Assembly (NCBI RefSeq): GCF_030409335.1
Contig: NZ_JAUFPN010000153.1
Coordinates: 169,326 to 233,325 of the forward strand
Reading direction: 5' to 3'
Source of the DNA: Paeniroseomonas aquatica
GTDB lineage: Bacteria; Pseudomonadota; Alphaproteobacteria; Acetobacterales; Acetobacteraceae
Length of the DNA: 64,000 bases
The notes beneath the pieces were generated by a model that worked only from the letters and a program-made list of their open reading frames with translations, made no database searches and was not told the DNA's origin. The translations under genes were made by a program, and so were the position numbers. Below, piece by piece: positions 47,734-56,981 of the stretch; position 1 is the stretch's first letter; each line of letters starts with the position of its first letter.

Positions 47734-49493
47734 TGTGCGGCCTCGCCGGTCTCGCCCTCCGCCCCGGGCAAACCCCCTCCGCCACCGTGCTCGACGCGCT
47801 GACCCGGGCGCTGGCGCATCGCGGCCCGGACGGCCATGGCCATCACCTGGCCGGCAATGTCGCGCTGTCGCATACAAGGCTCTCGATCATCGACCTCGTC
47901 ACCGGCGACCAGCCGCTGTTCGCCGGCGCCGCCGCCCTGGTCGCCAACGGCGAGGTCTACAACTACCGGGAGTTGCGCGAGCGCAACCAGCTCCACTGCG
48001 CGACCGGCAGCGACTGCGAGCCGCCGCTGCACCTGTTCCGCCGCGACGGCCTCGGCTTCGCCGACACGCTGCGCGGCATGTACGCCATCGCCCTGCACGA
48101 CCGCGGCAGCAAGCAGCTCGTGCTCGCGCGCGACCCCTTCGGCATCAAGCCGCTCTATATCGCGGAGATCGCCGGCGGCCTCGCCTTCGCCTCCGAGCCG
48201 CAGGCGCTGATCGCCGCCGGGCTGGTCGAGCCGGTGGTCCGCCCCGAGGCCCGGACCGAGCTGCTGCAGATCCAGTTCACCACCGGCGCCGAGACCATCT
48301 TCCAGGGCATCCGCCGCATCCTGCCCGGCGAGACCGTGGTCATCGCCAATGGCGCGGTGACCGAGCGCCACCGCCGCGCCGCGCTGCCCGAGGGTGGGCC
48401 GGAGGAGATCGAGGCCGAGGCCGCGCTGACCCGGCTGGACGCCGCGCTCGAGGAAAGCGTGCTGCTGCACCAGCGCAGCGACGTGCCCTACGGCATGTTC
48501 CTCTCGGGCGGCATCGACAGCAGCGCCATCCTGGCGCTGATGGCCCGGCTCAACGACAAGCCGGTGCTGGCCTTCACCGCCGGCTTCGACGTGCCCGGCG
48601 CCGCCGACGAACGGGCGCAGGCCGCCCACCTCGCCGCCGCGGCCGGGGCGAAGCACGTGACGGTCGCGGTCACCGAGGCCGAGGTCTGGCGCCACCTGCC
48701 CGAGATCGTCGGCGCCATGGACGACCCGGCCGCCGACTACGCCATCATCCCCACCTGGTTCCTCGCCCGCCGGGCGCGGGAGGAGGTGAAGGTGGTGCTC
48801 TCGGGCGAGGGCGGCGACGAGATCTTCGGCGGCTACGGCCGCTACCGGGCGGCGATGCGCCCCTGGTGGCTGGGCGGCAAGGCGCCGCGCTCGCGCGGCA
48901 GCTTCGACCGGCTGGACGTCCTGCGGGCCCCGACGACCGGCTGGCGCGACGGCATCGGCGCCGCCGAGGCCGCCGCCGCCTCGCCCGGCCGCACCCGGCT
49001 GCAGGCCGCCCAGGCGCTGGATTGCGCCGACTGGCTGCCGAACGACCTGCTCATCAAGCTCGACCGCTGCCTGATGGCGCATGGCGTCGAGGGCCGCACG
49101 CCGCTGCTGGATGCCGGCGTCGCCGCCGCCGCCTTCCGCCTGCCGGATGCGCTGAAGGTCCAGCGCAGCAGCGGCAAGTGGCTGCTGCGGCAGTGGCTCG
49201 CCCGCCACTTCCCGGCGGCCGAGCCCTTCAAGCCGAAGCAGGGCTTCACCGTCCCGGTCGGCGCCTGGATCGAGGGGGTGGGCGACAGGCTCGGCCCGCT
49301 GGTCGCGGCCCAGCCCGGCATCGCCGAGATCGCCCGGCCCGACCGGGTCGCGGCATTGTTCCGCCATGCCGGCGGCGAGAAGCACCGCGGCTTCGCCGCC
49401 TGGCACCTGCTGTTCTACGCCCTGTGGCACCGCCGGCATATCGAGGGCCGGGTCTCCACCGGGGATGTGTTCGCCACGCTGGCCGAGCGCTGA
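47733..49493 (+). CDS. asnB: asparagine synthase (glutamine-hydrolysing)
   Basis: Product is 586 aa. An N-terminal Ntn glutaminase domain with catalytic Cys2 (MCGLAGLAL), RLSIIDLVTGDQP and NGEVYNY, then a C-terminal ATP-pyrophosphatase domain with SGGIDSSAILALM (about residue 253) and GEGGDEIFGGYGRY. It amidates aspartate or, in glycan clusters, an acidic sugar or other carboxylate. Last gene of the glycosyltransferase operon, joined by TGATG overlap, which favours a glycan-modification role over housekeeping asparagine synthesis. Confidence 0.93.
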   Translation: MCGLAGLALRPGQTPSATVLDALTRALAHRGPDGHGHHLAGNVALSHTRLSIIDLVTGDQPLFAGAAALVANGEVYNYRELRERNQLHCATGSDCEPPLHLFRRDGLGFADTLRGMYAIALHDRGSKQLVLARDPFGIKPLYIAEIAGGLAFASEPQALIAAGLVEPVVRPEARTELLQIQFTTGAETIFQGIRRILPGETVVIANGAVTERHRRAALPEGGPEEIEAEAALTRLDAALEESVLLHQRSDVPYGMFLSGGIDSSAILALMARLNDKPVLAFTAGFDVPGAADERAQAAHLAAAAGAKHVTVAVTEAEVWRHLPEIVGAMDDPAADYAIIPTWFLARRAREEVKVVLSGEGGDEIFGGYGRYRAAMRPWWLGGKAPRSRGSFDRLDVLRAPTTGWRDGIGAAEAAAASPGRTRLQAAQALDCADWLPNDLLIKLDRCLMAHGVEGRTPLLDAGVAAAAFRLPDALKVQRSSGKWLLRQWLARHFPAAEPFKPKQGFTVPVGAWIEGVGDRLGPLVAAQPGIAEIARPDRVAALFRHAGGEKHRGFAAWHLLFYALWHRRHIEGRVSTGDVFATLAER

Positions 49494-49506
49494 ACCCGCA
49501 ACGCTA

Positions 49507-49527
49507 TCGCATCGGCGAGCGATGCGA
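49507..49527 (+). terminator. weak hairpin after the asnB gene
   Basis: An 8-bp perfect stem TCGCATCG/CGATGCGA with loop GCGAG, 14 bases after the asnB stop. No T-run follows, so termination here is uncertain. Confidence 0.35.
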
Positions 49528-49727
49528 AACCGGTACGTTATTGTGGTGCGTCGCACAAAACCTTGAGATGGGGCTCGGCGGGGTGGCGCGACGGTGGAGT
49601 TGACCTCTACCAGTAGGGCAGGCCCGGCCCCCCAGGGGCCCCAGGCCTTCCCCCTGCCGCCACAGAGCGCCGGCGCGGTCGGGTGCCACGGCGCCCGGCC
49701 GGGACGGCCGACCGGAGCCCCTGCCTC

Positions 49728-50831
49728 TTGCCCCAGCGCATCATTGCCGCCGCCCTGCCCGTCAGCGATGCGGAGGCACATGCCCGCTATCTCGACACCC
49801 GGTTCTTCGGATCGCTCGACGGGCTGCGCGCCGTCAGCATCCTCGCCGTGGTCTGGCACCACACCGGGGCGGCGGCGATCGCCAGTACCCTCGGCCAGCA
49901 GGGGCGCTACGGCGTCACCCTGTTCTTCGTCATCAGCGGCTACCTCATCGCCACGCTCATCCTGCGCGCCAAGGAGGCCGGCACCTTCCGCCTGCCGACC
50001 TTCTGGTGGCGCCGGTCGCTGCGGATCTTCCCGGTCTATTTCGCCGTGCTGGCGCTCTATGCCGGGCTGACCTGGATGCTCGAGCGCGACAACCCCTATG
50101 GCCAGGCCTTCTTCGACACCCTGCCCGCCTTCGCCACCTTCACCGCCAACTGGGTGGTGCCGATGGAAAGCGACCGGGTGATCTTCTACTTCTCATGGTC
50201 GCTGGCGGCGGAGGAGCAGTTCTACCTCGTCTGGCCCTTCCTCGCCCTGTGGCTGGCCGGGATGCGGCCGGCGCTGGTGGCGGTCCTGGCGCTGCTGCTC
50301 AGCCAGTTCATTGCCCTGGAGTTCACCGGCCTGTTCGGCCCGGACCTGCCGGACCGGATAGCCGCCTGCCTGCCGCCCGGCATCCTGCTCGGGGTGATCC
50401 TGGCCTATCTGCTGCATTCGCCCGCAAGCTTCGCCACCGCCTGGCGGCTGGCCGGGCATCGCTGGAGCGCGCCGGCGGCGGCCCTCGCCGCCCTGGTCGT
50501 GCTGGCGATCGGCCCGGACTTCGGCCCCGCCGAGGGGCTGGCGGTCGCCCTGCCGCTGGCCTGGCTGGTCGCCGCCTGCGTCCTGCGCGAGGACAACGGC
50601 CTCGCCCCCGGGCTGCGGCTGGTGCCGCTGGTCTGGATCGGCAAGGTCAGCTACGGCATGTACCTGCTGCACATGCTGGCGGTGAACGCCTCCCGCCGCG
50701 GCCTGGCGCTCGCCGGGATCGAGAACCCGCTGGCGGATTTCGCCCTCGGCACGCTGATTGCATTGACCGCCGCATCGGCCAGCTTCCTTTGGTACGAGAG
50801 GCCCTTCCTGCGGCTGAAGGAGAAGGTCTGA
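49728..50831 (+). CDS. acyltransferase 3 family membrane protein (OafA/YrhL-like)
   Basis: Product is about 367 aa from TTG 49728, or 382 aa from GTG 49683; neither has a decisive ribosome binding site. Ten or so membrane helices. Family signatures are SLDGLRAVSILAVVWHH (catalytic-His region) near the N-terminus, GVTLFFVISGYL and SWSLAAEEQFYLVWPFL. These proteins acetylate or otherwise acylate surface sugars at the membrane. The position after the glycan operon suggests LPS/O-glycan acylation. The region 49494-49727 holds only the weak hairpin. Confidence 0.9.
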   Translation: MPQRIIAAALPVSDAEAHARYLDTRFFGSLDGLRAVSILAVVWHHTGAAAIASTLGQQGRYGVTLFFVISGYLIATLILRAKEAGTFRLPTFWWRRSLRIFPVYFAVLALYAGLTWMLERDNPYGQAFFDTLPAFATFTANWVVPMESDRVIFYFSWSLAAEEQFYLVWPFLALWLAGMRPALVAVLALLLSQFIALEFTGLFGPDLPDRIAACLPPGILLGVILAYLLHSPASFATAWRLAGHRWSAPAAALAALVVLAIGPDFGPAEGLAVALPLAWLVAACVLREDNGLAPGLRLVPLVWIGKVSYGMYLLHMLAVNASRRGLALAGIENPLADFALGTLIALTAASASFLWYERPFLRLKEKV

Positions 50832-50898
50832 CGCGGCATGCCGCGCAACGGCGGCACCCCGGCCACGTTGCGCGCCGGATCAGTGATGGAACAGCAGA

Positions 50899-51708
50899 AT
50901 GCTCATTCGAATCGGCTACGAGCTGACCTATGAATTCCCGATGCAGACCGATGCGGTGTTCCTGCTGAACGTGCATCCGAGCCGCAGCGCCGACCTCGTC
51001 AGCCCCGACGGCGTCGTCGTCACGCCCTTCCTGCCGGTGCATTTCTACACCGACGGCTTCGGCAACACCTGCCAGCGCATCTCCGCCCCGCCCGGCCGCT
51101 ACACCCTGACCGCCGATGCGGTGATCCGCGACAGCGGCCTGCCCGACGTGGTCGCGCCGCATGCCCGGCAGGTGCCGGTGGCGCAGGTGCCGGACGACGC
51201 GCTGGTCTTCCTGCTGGCCAGCCGCTACTGCGACACCGAGGCGCTGTCCGACATCGCCTGGCGGACCTTCGGCCAGACGCCCCTCGGCTGGGCCCGGGTG
51301 CAGGCGATCTGCGACTTCGTGCACGACCGCATCCGCTTCGATTACCAGCGCGCGCGCAATACCCGCACCGCCTCGGAAGGCTACCAGGAGCAGGTCGGCG
51401 TCTGCCGCGACTTCACCCACCTCGCGGTGACGCTCTGCCGCTGCATGAACATCCCGGCCCGCTACTGCACCGGCTACCTCGGCGACATCGGCGTGCCGCC
51501 GGTGCCCGACCCGATGGACTGGTCGGCCTGGTTCGAGGTCTATCTCGAGGGCGGCTGGTACACCTTCGATGCCCGGCACAACCGCCCGCGCATCGGCCGG
51601 GTGCTGATGGCGCGTGGCCGCGACGCCGCCGACGTGGCGATCAGCACCACCTTCGGCCCGAGCACCCTGGCCGGCTTCTTCGTCCGCACCGACGAGATCC
51701 CCGGCTAG
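50899..51708 (+). CDS. transglutaminase-like cysteine protease family protein
   Basis: Product is 269 aa. An N-terminal beta-domain (LIRIGYELTYEFPMQTDAVFLLNVHPS) and a transglutaminase-like core: Cys in EQVGVCRDFTHLAVTLCR (about residue 171) and the DARHNRPRIGRV stretch. The motif that normally supplies the catalytic His ([H]AW.EVY) reads MDWSAWFEVYLEGGW, with Ser in place of His. Either another His serves (for example in DARHN) or the activity differs. Stands alone ahead of the dihydroorotase gene. Confidence 0.85.
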   Translation: MLIRIGYELTYEFPMQTDAVFLLNVHPSRSADLVSPDGVVVTPFLPVHFYTDGFGNTCQRISAPPGRYTLTADAVIRDSGLPDVVAPHARQVPVAQVPDDALVFLLASRYCDTEALSDIAWRTFGQTPLGWARVQAICDFVHDRIRFDYQRARNTRTASEGYQEQVGVCRDFTHLAVTLCRCMNIPARYCTGYLGDIGVPPVPDPMDWSAWFEVYLEGGWYTFDARHNRPRIGRVLMARGRDAADVAISTTFGPSTLAGFFVRTDEIPG

Positions 51709-51785
51709 CCCCTGCCGGGCGGGGGGGCTTTATGGCGCCGCCCGGCGGGGGCATAAGCGCCCCGTCGGGATGGGAGAACGGGCGG

Positions 51786-53117
51786 ATGGCGAGCTTCGAT
51801 CTGGTGCTGCGCGGCGGCACCTGCGTGCTGCCCTGGGGGCAGGAGGCCACCGATGTCGGCGTCCGCGCCGGCCGCATCGCCGCGCTGGGCGACCTCCGCA
51901 CCGCCGCCGCGGCCGAGACCATCGACTGCACCGGCCTGCACGTGCTGCCCGGGCTGATCGATGCGCATGTGCACCTGCGCGACCCCGGCGACCCCAAGGT
52001 CGAAACCCTGGCCGACGGCACCAAGGGCGCGATCCTCGGCGGCCTGGCCGCGGTCTTCGACATGCCGAACACCGCCCCGGCCATCACCGACCGCGAAAGG
52101 CTGGACTGGAAGCGCGACTACCTCGCCGGGAATGCCTGGTGCGACGTCGGGATCTACGTCGGCGCCAGCATGAAGAACATCCCGGAACTGGCCAGCCTCG
52201 AGCTGCAGCCCAATGTCTGCGCGGTGAAGGTCTTCGCCGGCAGCAGCACCGGCGACCTGCTGGTGGCCGACGATGCTAGCCTCGAGGCGGTGATGCGCAG
52301 CGGCCGGCGGCGGATCGCCTACCACTCGGAGGACGAGTACCGGCTGCAGGAACGCAAGCCGCTGTTCCACAGCGGCATGCCGCACCGCAACCACATGGTC
52401 TGGCGCGACGTGGAATGCGCCGTGCTGGGGACGAAGCGCCTGATGGCGCTGGCCCGCAAGACCGGCCGCCCGGCGCATATCCTGCACGTCAGCACCGCCG
52501 AGGAGCTGGAATTGCTGCGGGCCTGTCGCGACGTGGCGACCGTCGAGGTCCTGCTCAACCACCTGACCCAGACCGACGAGGCCTACGACCGGCTCGGCGG
52601 CTATGCGGTGATGAACCCGCCGATCCGCGACGCCCGGCACATGGCGGCGGCCTGGGCCGCGGTCGCCGATGGCACGGTGGACGTGGTGGGCTCCGACCAC
52701 GCGCCGCACAGCCGCGCCGCCAAGGAGCGCCCCTGGCCGGATGGCGCGGCGGGGCTCACGGGCGTGCAGACCATCGTGCCGCTCATGCTCGACCATGTCA
52801 GCGCCGGGCGGCTCAGCCTCTCGCGCCTGGTCGACCTGATGTGCGCCGGCCCGGCCCGGGTCTATGGCGTCACCGGCAAGGGACGGCTGGCGGCCGGCTA
52901 CGACGCCGACTTCACCCTGGTGGACATGGGCAAGTCCCGGACCATCGAGGAAAGCTGGATCGTCTCGCCCTGCGGCTGGACGCCCTTCGCCGGCACGCGC
53001 TGCCAGGGCTGGCCGGTCGGCACCATCATCCGCGGCGCGGTGGCGATGCGCGACGACGAGGTGATCGGCACCCCGCGCGGCGCCGCCGTCCGCTTCGCCG
53101 AGGCGCGCGGCAGTTAG
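51786..53117 (+). CDS. dihydroorotase (type I, amidohydrolase superfamily)
   Basis: Product is 443 aa. It cyclises carbamoyl aspartate in pyrimidine synthesis or acts as a related cyclic amidase. All metal ligands are present: DAHVHLRDPGDP (about residues 59-70), carboxylated Lys in AVKVFAGSSTG (about 156), His in AYHSEDE, His in HILHVSTAEE and Asp in VGSDHAPHS. It should therefore be catalytically active. ATG at 51786. The TAG stop is the first three bases of repeat copy 3. Confidence 0.92.
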   Translation: MASFDLVLRGGTCVLPWGQEATDVGVRAGRIAALGDLRTAAAAETIDCTGLHVLPGLIDAHVHLRDPGDPKVETLADGTKGAILGGLAAVFDMPNTAPAITDRERLDWKRDYLAGNAWCDVGIYVGASMKNIPELASLELQPNVCAVKVFAGSSTGDLLVADDASLEAVMRSGRRRIAYHSEDEYRLQERKPLFHSGMPHRNHMVWRDVECAVLGTKRLMALARKTGRPAHILHVSTAEELELLRACRDVATVEVLLNHLTQTDEAYDRLGGYAVMNPPIRDARHMAAAWAAVADGTVDVVGSDHAPHSRAAKERPWPDGAAGLTGVQTIVPLMLDHVSAGRLSLSRLVDLMCAGPARVYGVTGKGRLAAGYDADFTLVDMGKSRTIEESWIVSPCGWTPFAGTRCQGWPVGTIIRGAVAMRDDEVIGTPRGAAVRFAEARGS

Positions 53118-53221
53118 AGCAAACTCCGATCTGATGGACTCATCAGATCGGAGAAATTTGCTCGCCAGAACAACATGCTAGAGCGGATTCCGTGAGCCAG
53201 TGCGAACGGAAACCGCTCTAG
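53115..53221. repeat. palindromic intergenic repeat, copy 3 (two hairpins)
   Basis: 107 bp, inverted relative to copy 2 and nearly identical to it. A long hairpin (GAGCAAACTCCGATCTGATG with CATCAGATCGGAG...TTTGCTC, 53118-53162) is followed by CGCCAGAACAACA and a second hairpin (CTAGAGCGGATTCCG with CGGAAACCGCTCTAG, 53177-53221). It sits between convergent genes. Its left end supplies the TAG stop of the dihydroorotase and its right end the TAG stop of the minus-strand amidohydrolase. It probably also terminates both transcripts. Confidence 0.9.
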
Positions 53222-54174
53222 CGCCCGGGCCGCGCCTCGCCGGGGCCTGCCGCCCCGGCCAAGCCGGCGATGCGGAGCCGGTAGATCCGGGCGGCGTTTC
53301 CCGCAAAAAGCGCCGCCCGCTCCGCCTCCGGCAGGTCCGCCACCGCCGCGGCGAAGCCCTCGACGATGGTGCGGAAGCTGCCGCAGAGCCCATCCACCGG
53401 GAAGTTCGAGGCGAACATGCAGCGCCCCGCCCCGAAGATCCCGATGGTCTCCCGGATGATCCCGATGTTGTCGGCGATCGCCCAGGGCCGCCCGGCCAGG
53501 CCGAGGCCGGAAATCTTCACGCTGACCTGCGGCGCCGCCGCTAGCCGCCGCATCGCCGCCCGCCACCCGGCCAGGCCCGCGGCGCTGCGGTCGGCGGGCA
53601 GGCCGGTGTGGTTCAGCACCAGCGGCGTCGCCGGATGGGCCTCGACCAGCGCCAGCGCCTCGTCCAGGTGCCACCAGGGCGCCTGCAGCTCGAAGTGCAG
53701 CCCGTGCCGGGCCAGCAGCCCATAGCCCGCCCGCCAGCGCGGGTCGCCCATGCCGCCCGGGGCGCCGGGCTCGACCAACGCGGGCGATGCGGCGGCGCGC
53801 GGCTTGTGGCGGATGCCGCGCACCAGCGGCATGCCGCCCAGCGCCTCCAGCACCGCCGGCGCATCCGCCCGGTCCAGCCAGGCCTGCGCCACATGCGCCG
53901 CGGGACGGCCGGTGCGGGCCGCCAGCGCCGTCATCCAGCGGCTTTCGCCTAAAGGATCGGCCGGGTCCCATTCGCCCTCCATCGTCACCGTGGCGACGAC
54001 CGGCAGCCCCTCGGCCACGCGGTCGTAGTCCTCGGGCAGGAAGTCCCGCCCGCGCAGCGCCGCGTAGTCGCCGTAGCGGAAGGGGATCATCGGCAGGTCG
54101 CGCAGCCAGGGATGCGGGTTGCGCCGCAGGTCCCAGAAATGGTGGTGCGCGTCGATGATGGGCAGGCCGGGCAT
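53218..54174 (-). CDS. amidohydrolase family protein (fuconolactonase-like TIM barrel)
   Basis: Product is 318 aa. A metal-dependent barrel: IIDAHHHFWDLRRNPHPWL at the N-terminus, KPRAAASPALV, LNHTGLPAD and the FASNFPVDGL acid near the end. Relatives hydrolyse sugar lactones or 2-pyrone-4,6-dicarboxylate. ATG is 3 bases after the stop of the TctC-type binding protein, so the two are one operon. The TAG stop comes from repeat copy 3. Confidence 0.9.
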   Translation of the reverse strand: MPGLPIIDAHHHFWDLRRNPHPWLRDLPMIPFRYGDYAALRGRDFLPEDYDRVAEGLPVVATVTMEGEWDPADPLGESRWMTALAARTGRPAAHVAQAWLDRADAPAVLEALGGMPLVRGIRHKPRAAASPALVEPGAPGGMGDPRWRAGYGLLARHGLHFELQAPWWHLDEALALVEAHPATPLVLNHTGLPADRSAAGLAGWRAAMRRLAAAPQVSVKISGLGLAGRPWAIADNIGIIRETIGIFGAGRCMFASNFPVDGLCGSFRTIVEGFAAAVADLPEAERAALFAGNAARIYRLRIAGLAGAAGPGEARPGR

Positions 54175-54177
54175 CGT

Positions 54178-55146
54178 TCAGGCCTTCGCCAGCCCGAGTT
54201 CGCGCAGCAGCACGGCGGAGGTCTGGCCGAAGCCGGCGGCGAAGCGGGCGAAGCCCTCCGGCCCGTCCCAGACCGGCACGATGCCGCGCGCCCGCATCGG
54301 CTCCTGCACGTCGGTGCGGGCATGCGCCCGCTCGGCCGCGGCCAGCAGCGCCGCCCTGACCGGCGCCGGGATGCCGCGCGGCCCCACCAGGGCGAACCAA
54401 TTGGCATAGACCCAGTCGAGGCCGCATTCGCGCAAGGTCGGCACCTCGGGGTAGGTCGTCATCCGCGCCTCGGCCATCACCGCCAGCACCCGGACCCGCC
54501 CGGCCGCGGCCAGGGACTGCGCCTCCACCGGGGAGCCGGTGAAGACGCCGAGGCCCCCCGCCACCAGATCCTGCAGCGCCGGCGCGCCGCCGACGCTCGG
54601 GATCCAGCGGATGCGGTCGGCCTCCAGCCCCAGCGCCCGGGTCATCCCCGCCGCCGCCAGGTGCCAGGATCCGCCGGGGCCGACGCCGGAGCCGGTCAGC
54701 TGGCCGCGCCGGCCCTCCTTCAGCGCCGCCGCGAAGGCCTGGAAGTCCCGCCAGGGGGCGCTGGCCTGGACCGTGACGCCGGCCGGGATGGTCGCCAGCC
54801 GCGACAGCAGGTCGAGGTTCTCCGCCCCGAAGTCGGCGAGGCCGAGCACCCGGAAATTCACGAATTCGGAGGTGCCGGTGCCGATGGTATAGCCATCCGG
54901 CGCGGCATTCGCGATGGCGGCATGGCCGGTGATGCCGTTGCCGCCGGTGCGGTTCACCACGTTGACCGGCTGGCCCAACTCCCGCTCCAGCCCCTGGGCG
55001 AAGAAGCGGGTCACCGTATCGGCCCCGCCGCCGGCCGCCCAGGGCACCACCAGGGTGACCGGCCGGGTCGGCCAGGCGGGCTGGGCCGAGGCCAGCGCGG
55101 GGATGAGGGCGGGCAGCGCCGCGAGGGAACGCCGGGTGACGCGCAT
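54178..55146 (-). CDS. tripartite tricarboxylate transporter substrate-binding protein (TctC/Bug family)
   Basis: Product is 322 aa with a signal peptide (MRVTRRSLAALPALIPALASA-Q). The Bug fold is seen in WPTRPVTLVVPWAAGGGADTVTR, GNGITGHAAIANAAPDGYTIG and the C-terminal LREC...W. It binds small carboxylates in the periplasm. AGGAGG precedes ATG 55146. It pairs with an amidohydrolase rather than with TctA/TctB membrane genes, which are absent here. Confidence 0.95.
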   Translation of the reverse strand: MRVTRRSLAALPALIPALASAQPAWPTRPVTLVVPWAAGGGADTVTRFFAQGLERELGQPVNVVNRTGGNGITGHAAIANAAPDGYTIGTGTSEFVNFRVLGLADFGAENLDLLSRLATIPAGVTVQASAPWRDFQAFAAALKEGRRGQLTGSGVGPGGSWHLAAAGMTRALGLEADRIRWIPSVGGAPALQDLVAGGLGVFTGSPVEAQSLAAAGRVRVLAVMAEARMTTYPEVPTLRECGLDWVYANWFALVGPRGIPAPVRAALLAAAERAHARTDVQEPMRARGIVPVWDGPEGFARFAAGFGQTSAVLLRELGLAKA

Positions 55147-55340
55147 CGGTATCCTCCTGGGCCCGCGTCGTCGCCGCGCGGTTCCTCGGCCGCGATCCTG
55201 CGCCGCGCCGCGCCGGCCGGCAATGCGGCCGGAGGGGCCGGGATCGCCCCGCCCCGCCCCGACCCGGAAGCCGGCCCGGCCCGGGCACTTCCGTCGTCCC
55301 ATGGCGTTGGCTAGGGTGCCGGAACTCCAGGAGAATACAT

Positions 55341-55574
55341 ATGCCGATGCAAGCCTACCGGGCCTCCACCGCCCATATCACCAGCAACCTGTCGCTTTGG
55401 GCCGCCATCTTCGGGGTCGTGACCGTGGTCCTCTGCATCGCCCGCTACGTCATCGGCGGCGGCGACCACCTGGGCGACCTCGCCGCCCTGTCCGGCATGA
55501 TCTTCGGCACGCTGATCATGATGAAGAGCCAGGAAGGCTACGTCGCGCCCGAGCTGGACGAGACCGCAGCCTGA
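55341..55574 (+). CDS. small hypothetical membrane protein
   Basis: Product is 77 aa with two hydrophobic segments (about residues 18-38 and 50-62) and an acidic end (VAPELDETAA). AGGAG lies 7 bases upstream of ATG 55341, supporting expression. No family is recognised. Convergent to the sugar-dehydrogenase-like gene. Confidence 0.65.
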   Translation: MPMQAYRASTAHITSNLSLWAAIFGVVTVVLCIARYVIGGGDHLGDLAALSGMIFGTLIMMKSQEGYVAPELDETAA

Positions 55575-55579
55575 GCCCC

Positions 55580-55606
55580 GGCGGCGGGGCGAGACGTCCC
55601 GCCGCC
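55580..55606. terminator. hairpin between convergent genes
   Basis: A 9-bp perfect stem GGCGGCGGG/CCCGCCGCC with a 9-base loop. It lies between the stops of the small membrane protein gene and the sugar-dehydrogenase-like gene. No T-tract. Confidence 0.5.
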
Positions 55607-55611
55607 CGCCG

Positions 55612-56979
55612 TCAGCGGCCGGCGAGTGCCGGCCGCGGCGCCGCATCCGCCGCCGCCTGGGTCGCCGAGACCCGCCAGACCGCGTTGCCCACGTCGTCGG
55701 CCACCAGCAGCGCGCCTCGGGCATCGAGGGTGACGCCCACCGGCCGGCCCAGCGCCTTGCCATCCTCGCTCAGGAAACCCGTCAGCACATCAACCGGCAA
55801 GCCATTCGGGCGGCCCTCGGCAAAGGGCACGAAGATCACCTTGTAGCCGCTCGGCGGCCGCCGGTTCCAGGAGCCGTGCTGGCCGACGAAGGCGCCCTCG
55901 CGGAAGGCCGCGGGCAGGGTGCTGCCCTCGGCAAAGCTCAGCCCGAGCGAGGCGGTATGCGGCCCGAGGGCGTAGTCCGGCTTGATCGCCCGCGCCACCA
56001 GGTCGGCCCGCTGCGGCAGCACCCGGCTGTCCACCACCTGACCGTAGTAGCTGTAGGGCCAGCCGTAGAAGCCGCCGTCGCGCACCGAGGTCATGTAGTC
56101 CGGCACCAGGTCGCTGCCGATCTCGTCGCGCTCGTTCACCGCGGTCCAGAGCGCGCCGGTCCGCGGCTCCCAGGCCATGCCGACCGGGTTGCGCAGGCCG
56201 GAGGCGAAGACCCGGGTCTCGCCGGAGCGGGCATTGATCTCCAGGATGGCGGCGCGGTTCTCCTCCGCCGCGATCCCGTTCTCCGCCACGTTGCTGTTGG
56301 AGCCGACGCTGGCATAGAGCCGCGCGCCATCGGCGCTGGCGACGAGGCCCTTGGTCCAGTGGTGGTTGATGGGCCCGCCCGGCAGCGGCGCCAGCCGCTC
56401 GCCCGGCGCGGTGATGCGGGTCTCGCCCGCCCGGTAGGGGAAGCGCACCACCGCATCGGTATTGGCGACGAAGAGCGTCTCCCCCACCAGCGCCATGCCG
56501 AAGGGCGAGTTCAGCCCCTCGAGGAAGACCGAGCGCGTCTCCGCCACGCCGTCGCCATCGGCATCGCGCAGCAGGGTGATGCGGTTGGCGCTCGGCACGC
56601 CGGCGCCGGCCCGGCTCATCACCAGCCCCATGACCCAGCCGCGGATGCCCTCGCTCTCGGCCTTCGGCGGCTTGTTGCTCTCGGCCACCAGCACGTCGCC
56701 GTTCGGCAGCACGTAGAGCCAGCGCGGATGGTCGAGGCCGCGGGCGAAGGCCGTGACCTGCATCCCGGCGGCCGGGGTCGGCCTGGCCCCCTCCGGCCAG
56801 CCGACGGCGGGGGCGATGTTGACGGTCGGGATCCAGCTCGACCGCGGCGGCGGCAGCTGCGGATTGGGACCGGTGCCGGCGGCGACGGTATGGTTGGCTT
56901 CCTCGCAGCCGGCCAGTGCCAAAGCCAGGGGGGCCAGCAGCATCGCCACGGGGAGGAGGGAACGCATCATGGGCTTCAC
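55612..56979 (-). CDS. PQQ-type sugar (sorbosone/aldose) dehydrogenase-like lipoprotein
   Basis: Product is 455 aa. A lipoprotein signal with lipobox LALAGC (Cys about residue 25). A six-bladed beta-propeller of the soluble glucose/sorbosone dehydrogenase type follows: [49 protein letters not shown] and [20 protein letters not shown]. It oxidises sugars with PQQ or is a related propeller. It starts 2 bases after the ku stop on the same strand, so it appears in the end-joining operon. Confidence 0.88.
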   Translation of the reverse strand: MKPMMRSLLPVAMLLAPLALALAGCEEANHTVAAGTGPNPQLPPPRSSWIPTVNIAPAVGWPEGARPTPAAGMQVTAFARGLDHPRWLYVLPNGDVLVAESNKPPKAESEGIRGWVMGLVMSRAGAGVPSANRITLLRDADGDGVAETRSVFLEGLNSPFGMALVGETLFVANTDAVVRFPYRAGETRITAPGERLAPLPGGPINHHWTKGLVASADGARLYASVGSNSNVAENGIAAEENRAAILEINARSGETRVFASGLRNPVGMAWEPRTGALWTAVNERDEIGSDLVPDYMTSVRDGGFYGWPYSYYGQVVDSRVLPQRADLVARAIKPDYALGPHTASLGLSFAEGSTLPAAFREGAFVGQHGSWNRRPPSGYKVIFVPFAEGRPNGLPVDVLTGFLSEDGKALGRPVGVTLDARGALLVADDVGNAVWRVSATQAAADAAPRPALAGR

Positions 56980-56981
56980 CT

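Noticed and set aside
49603..49640. TTGACC as a -35 element for the acyltransferase gene.
   Set aside because: No plausible -10 hexamer occurs 16-19 bases downstream; the region is GC-only.
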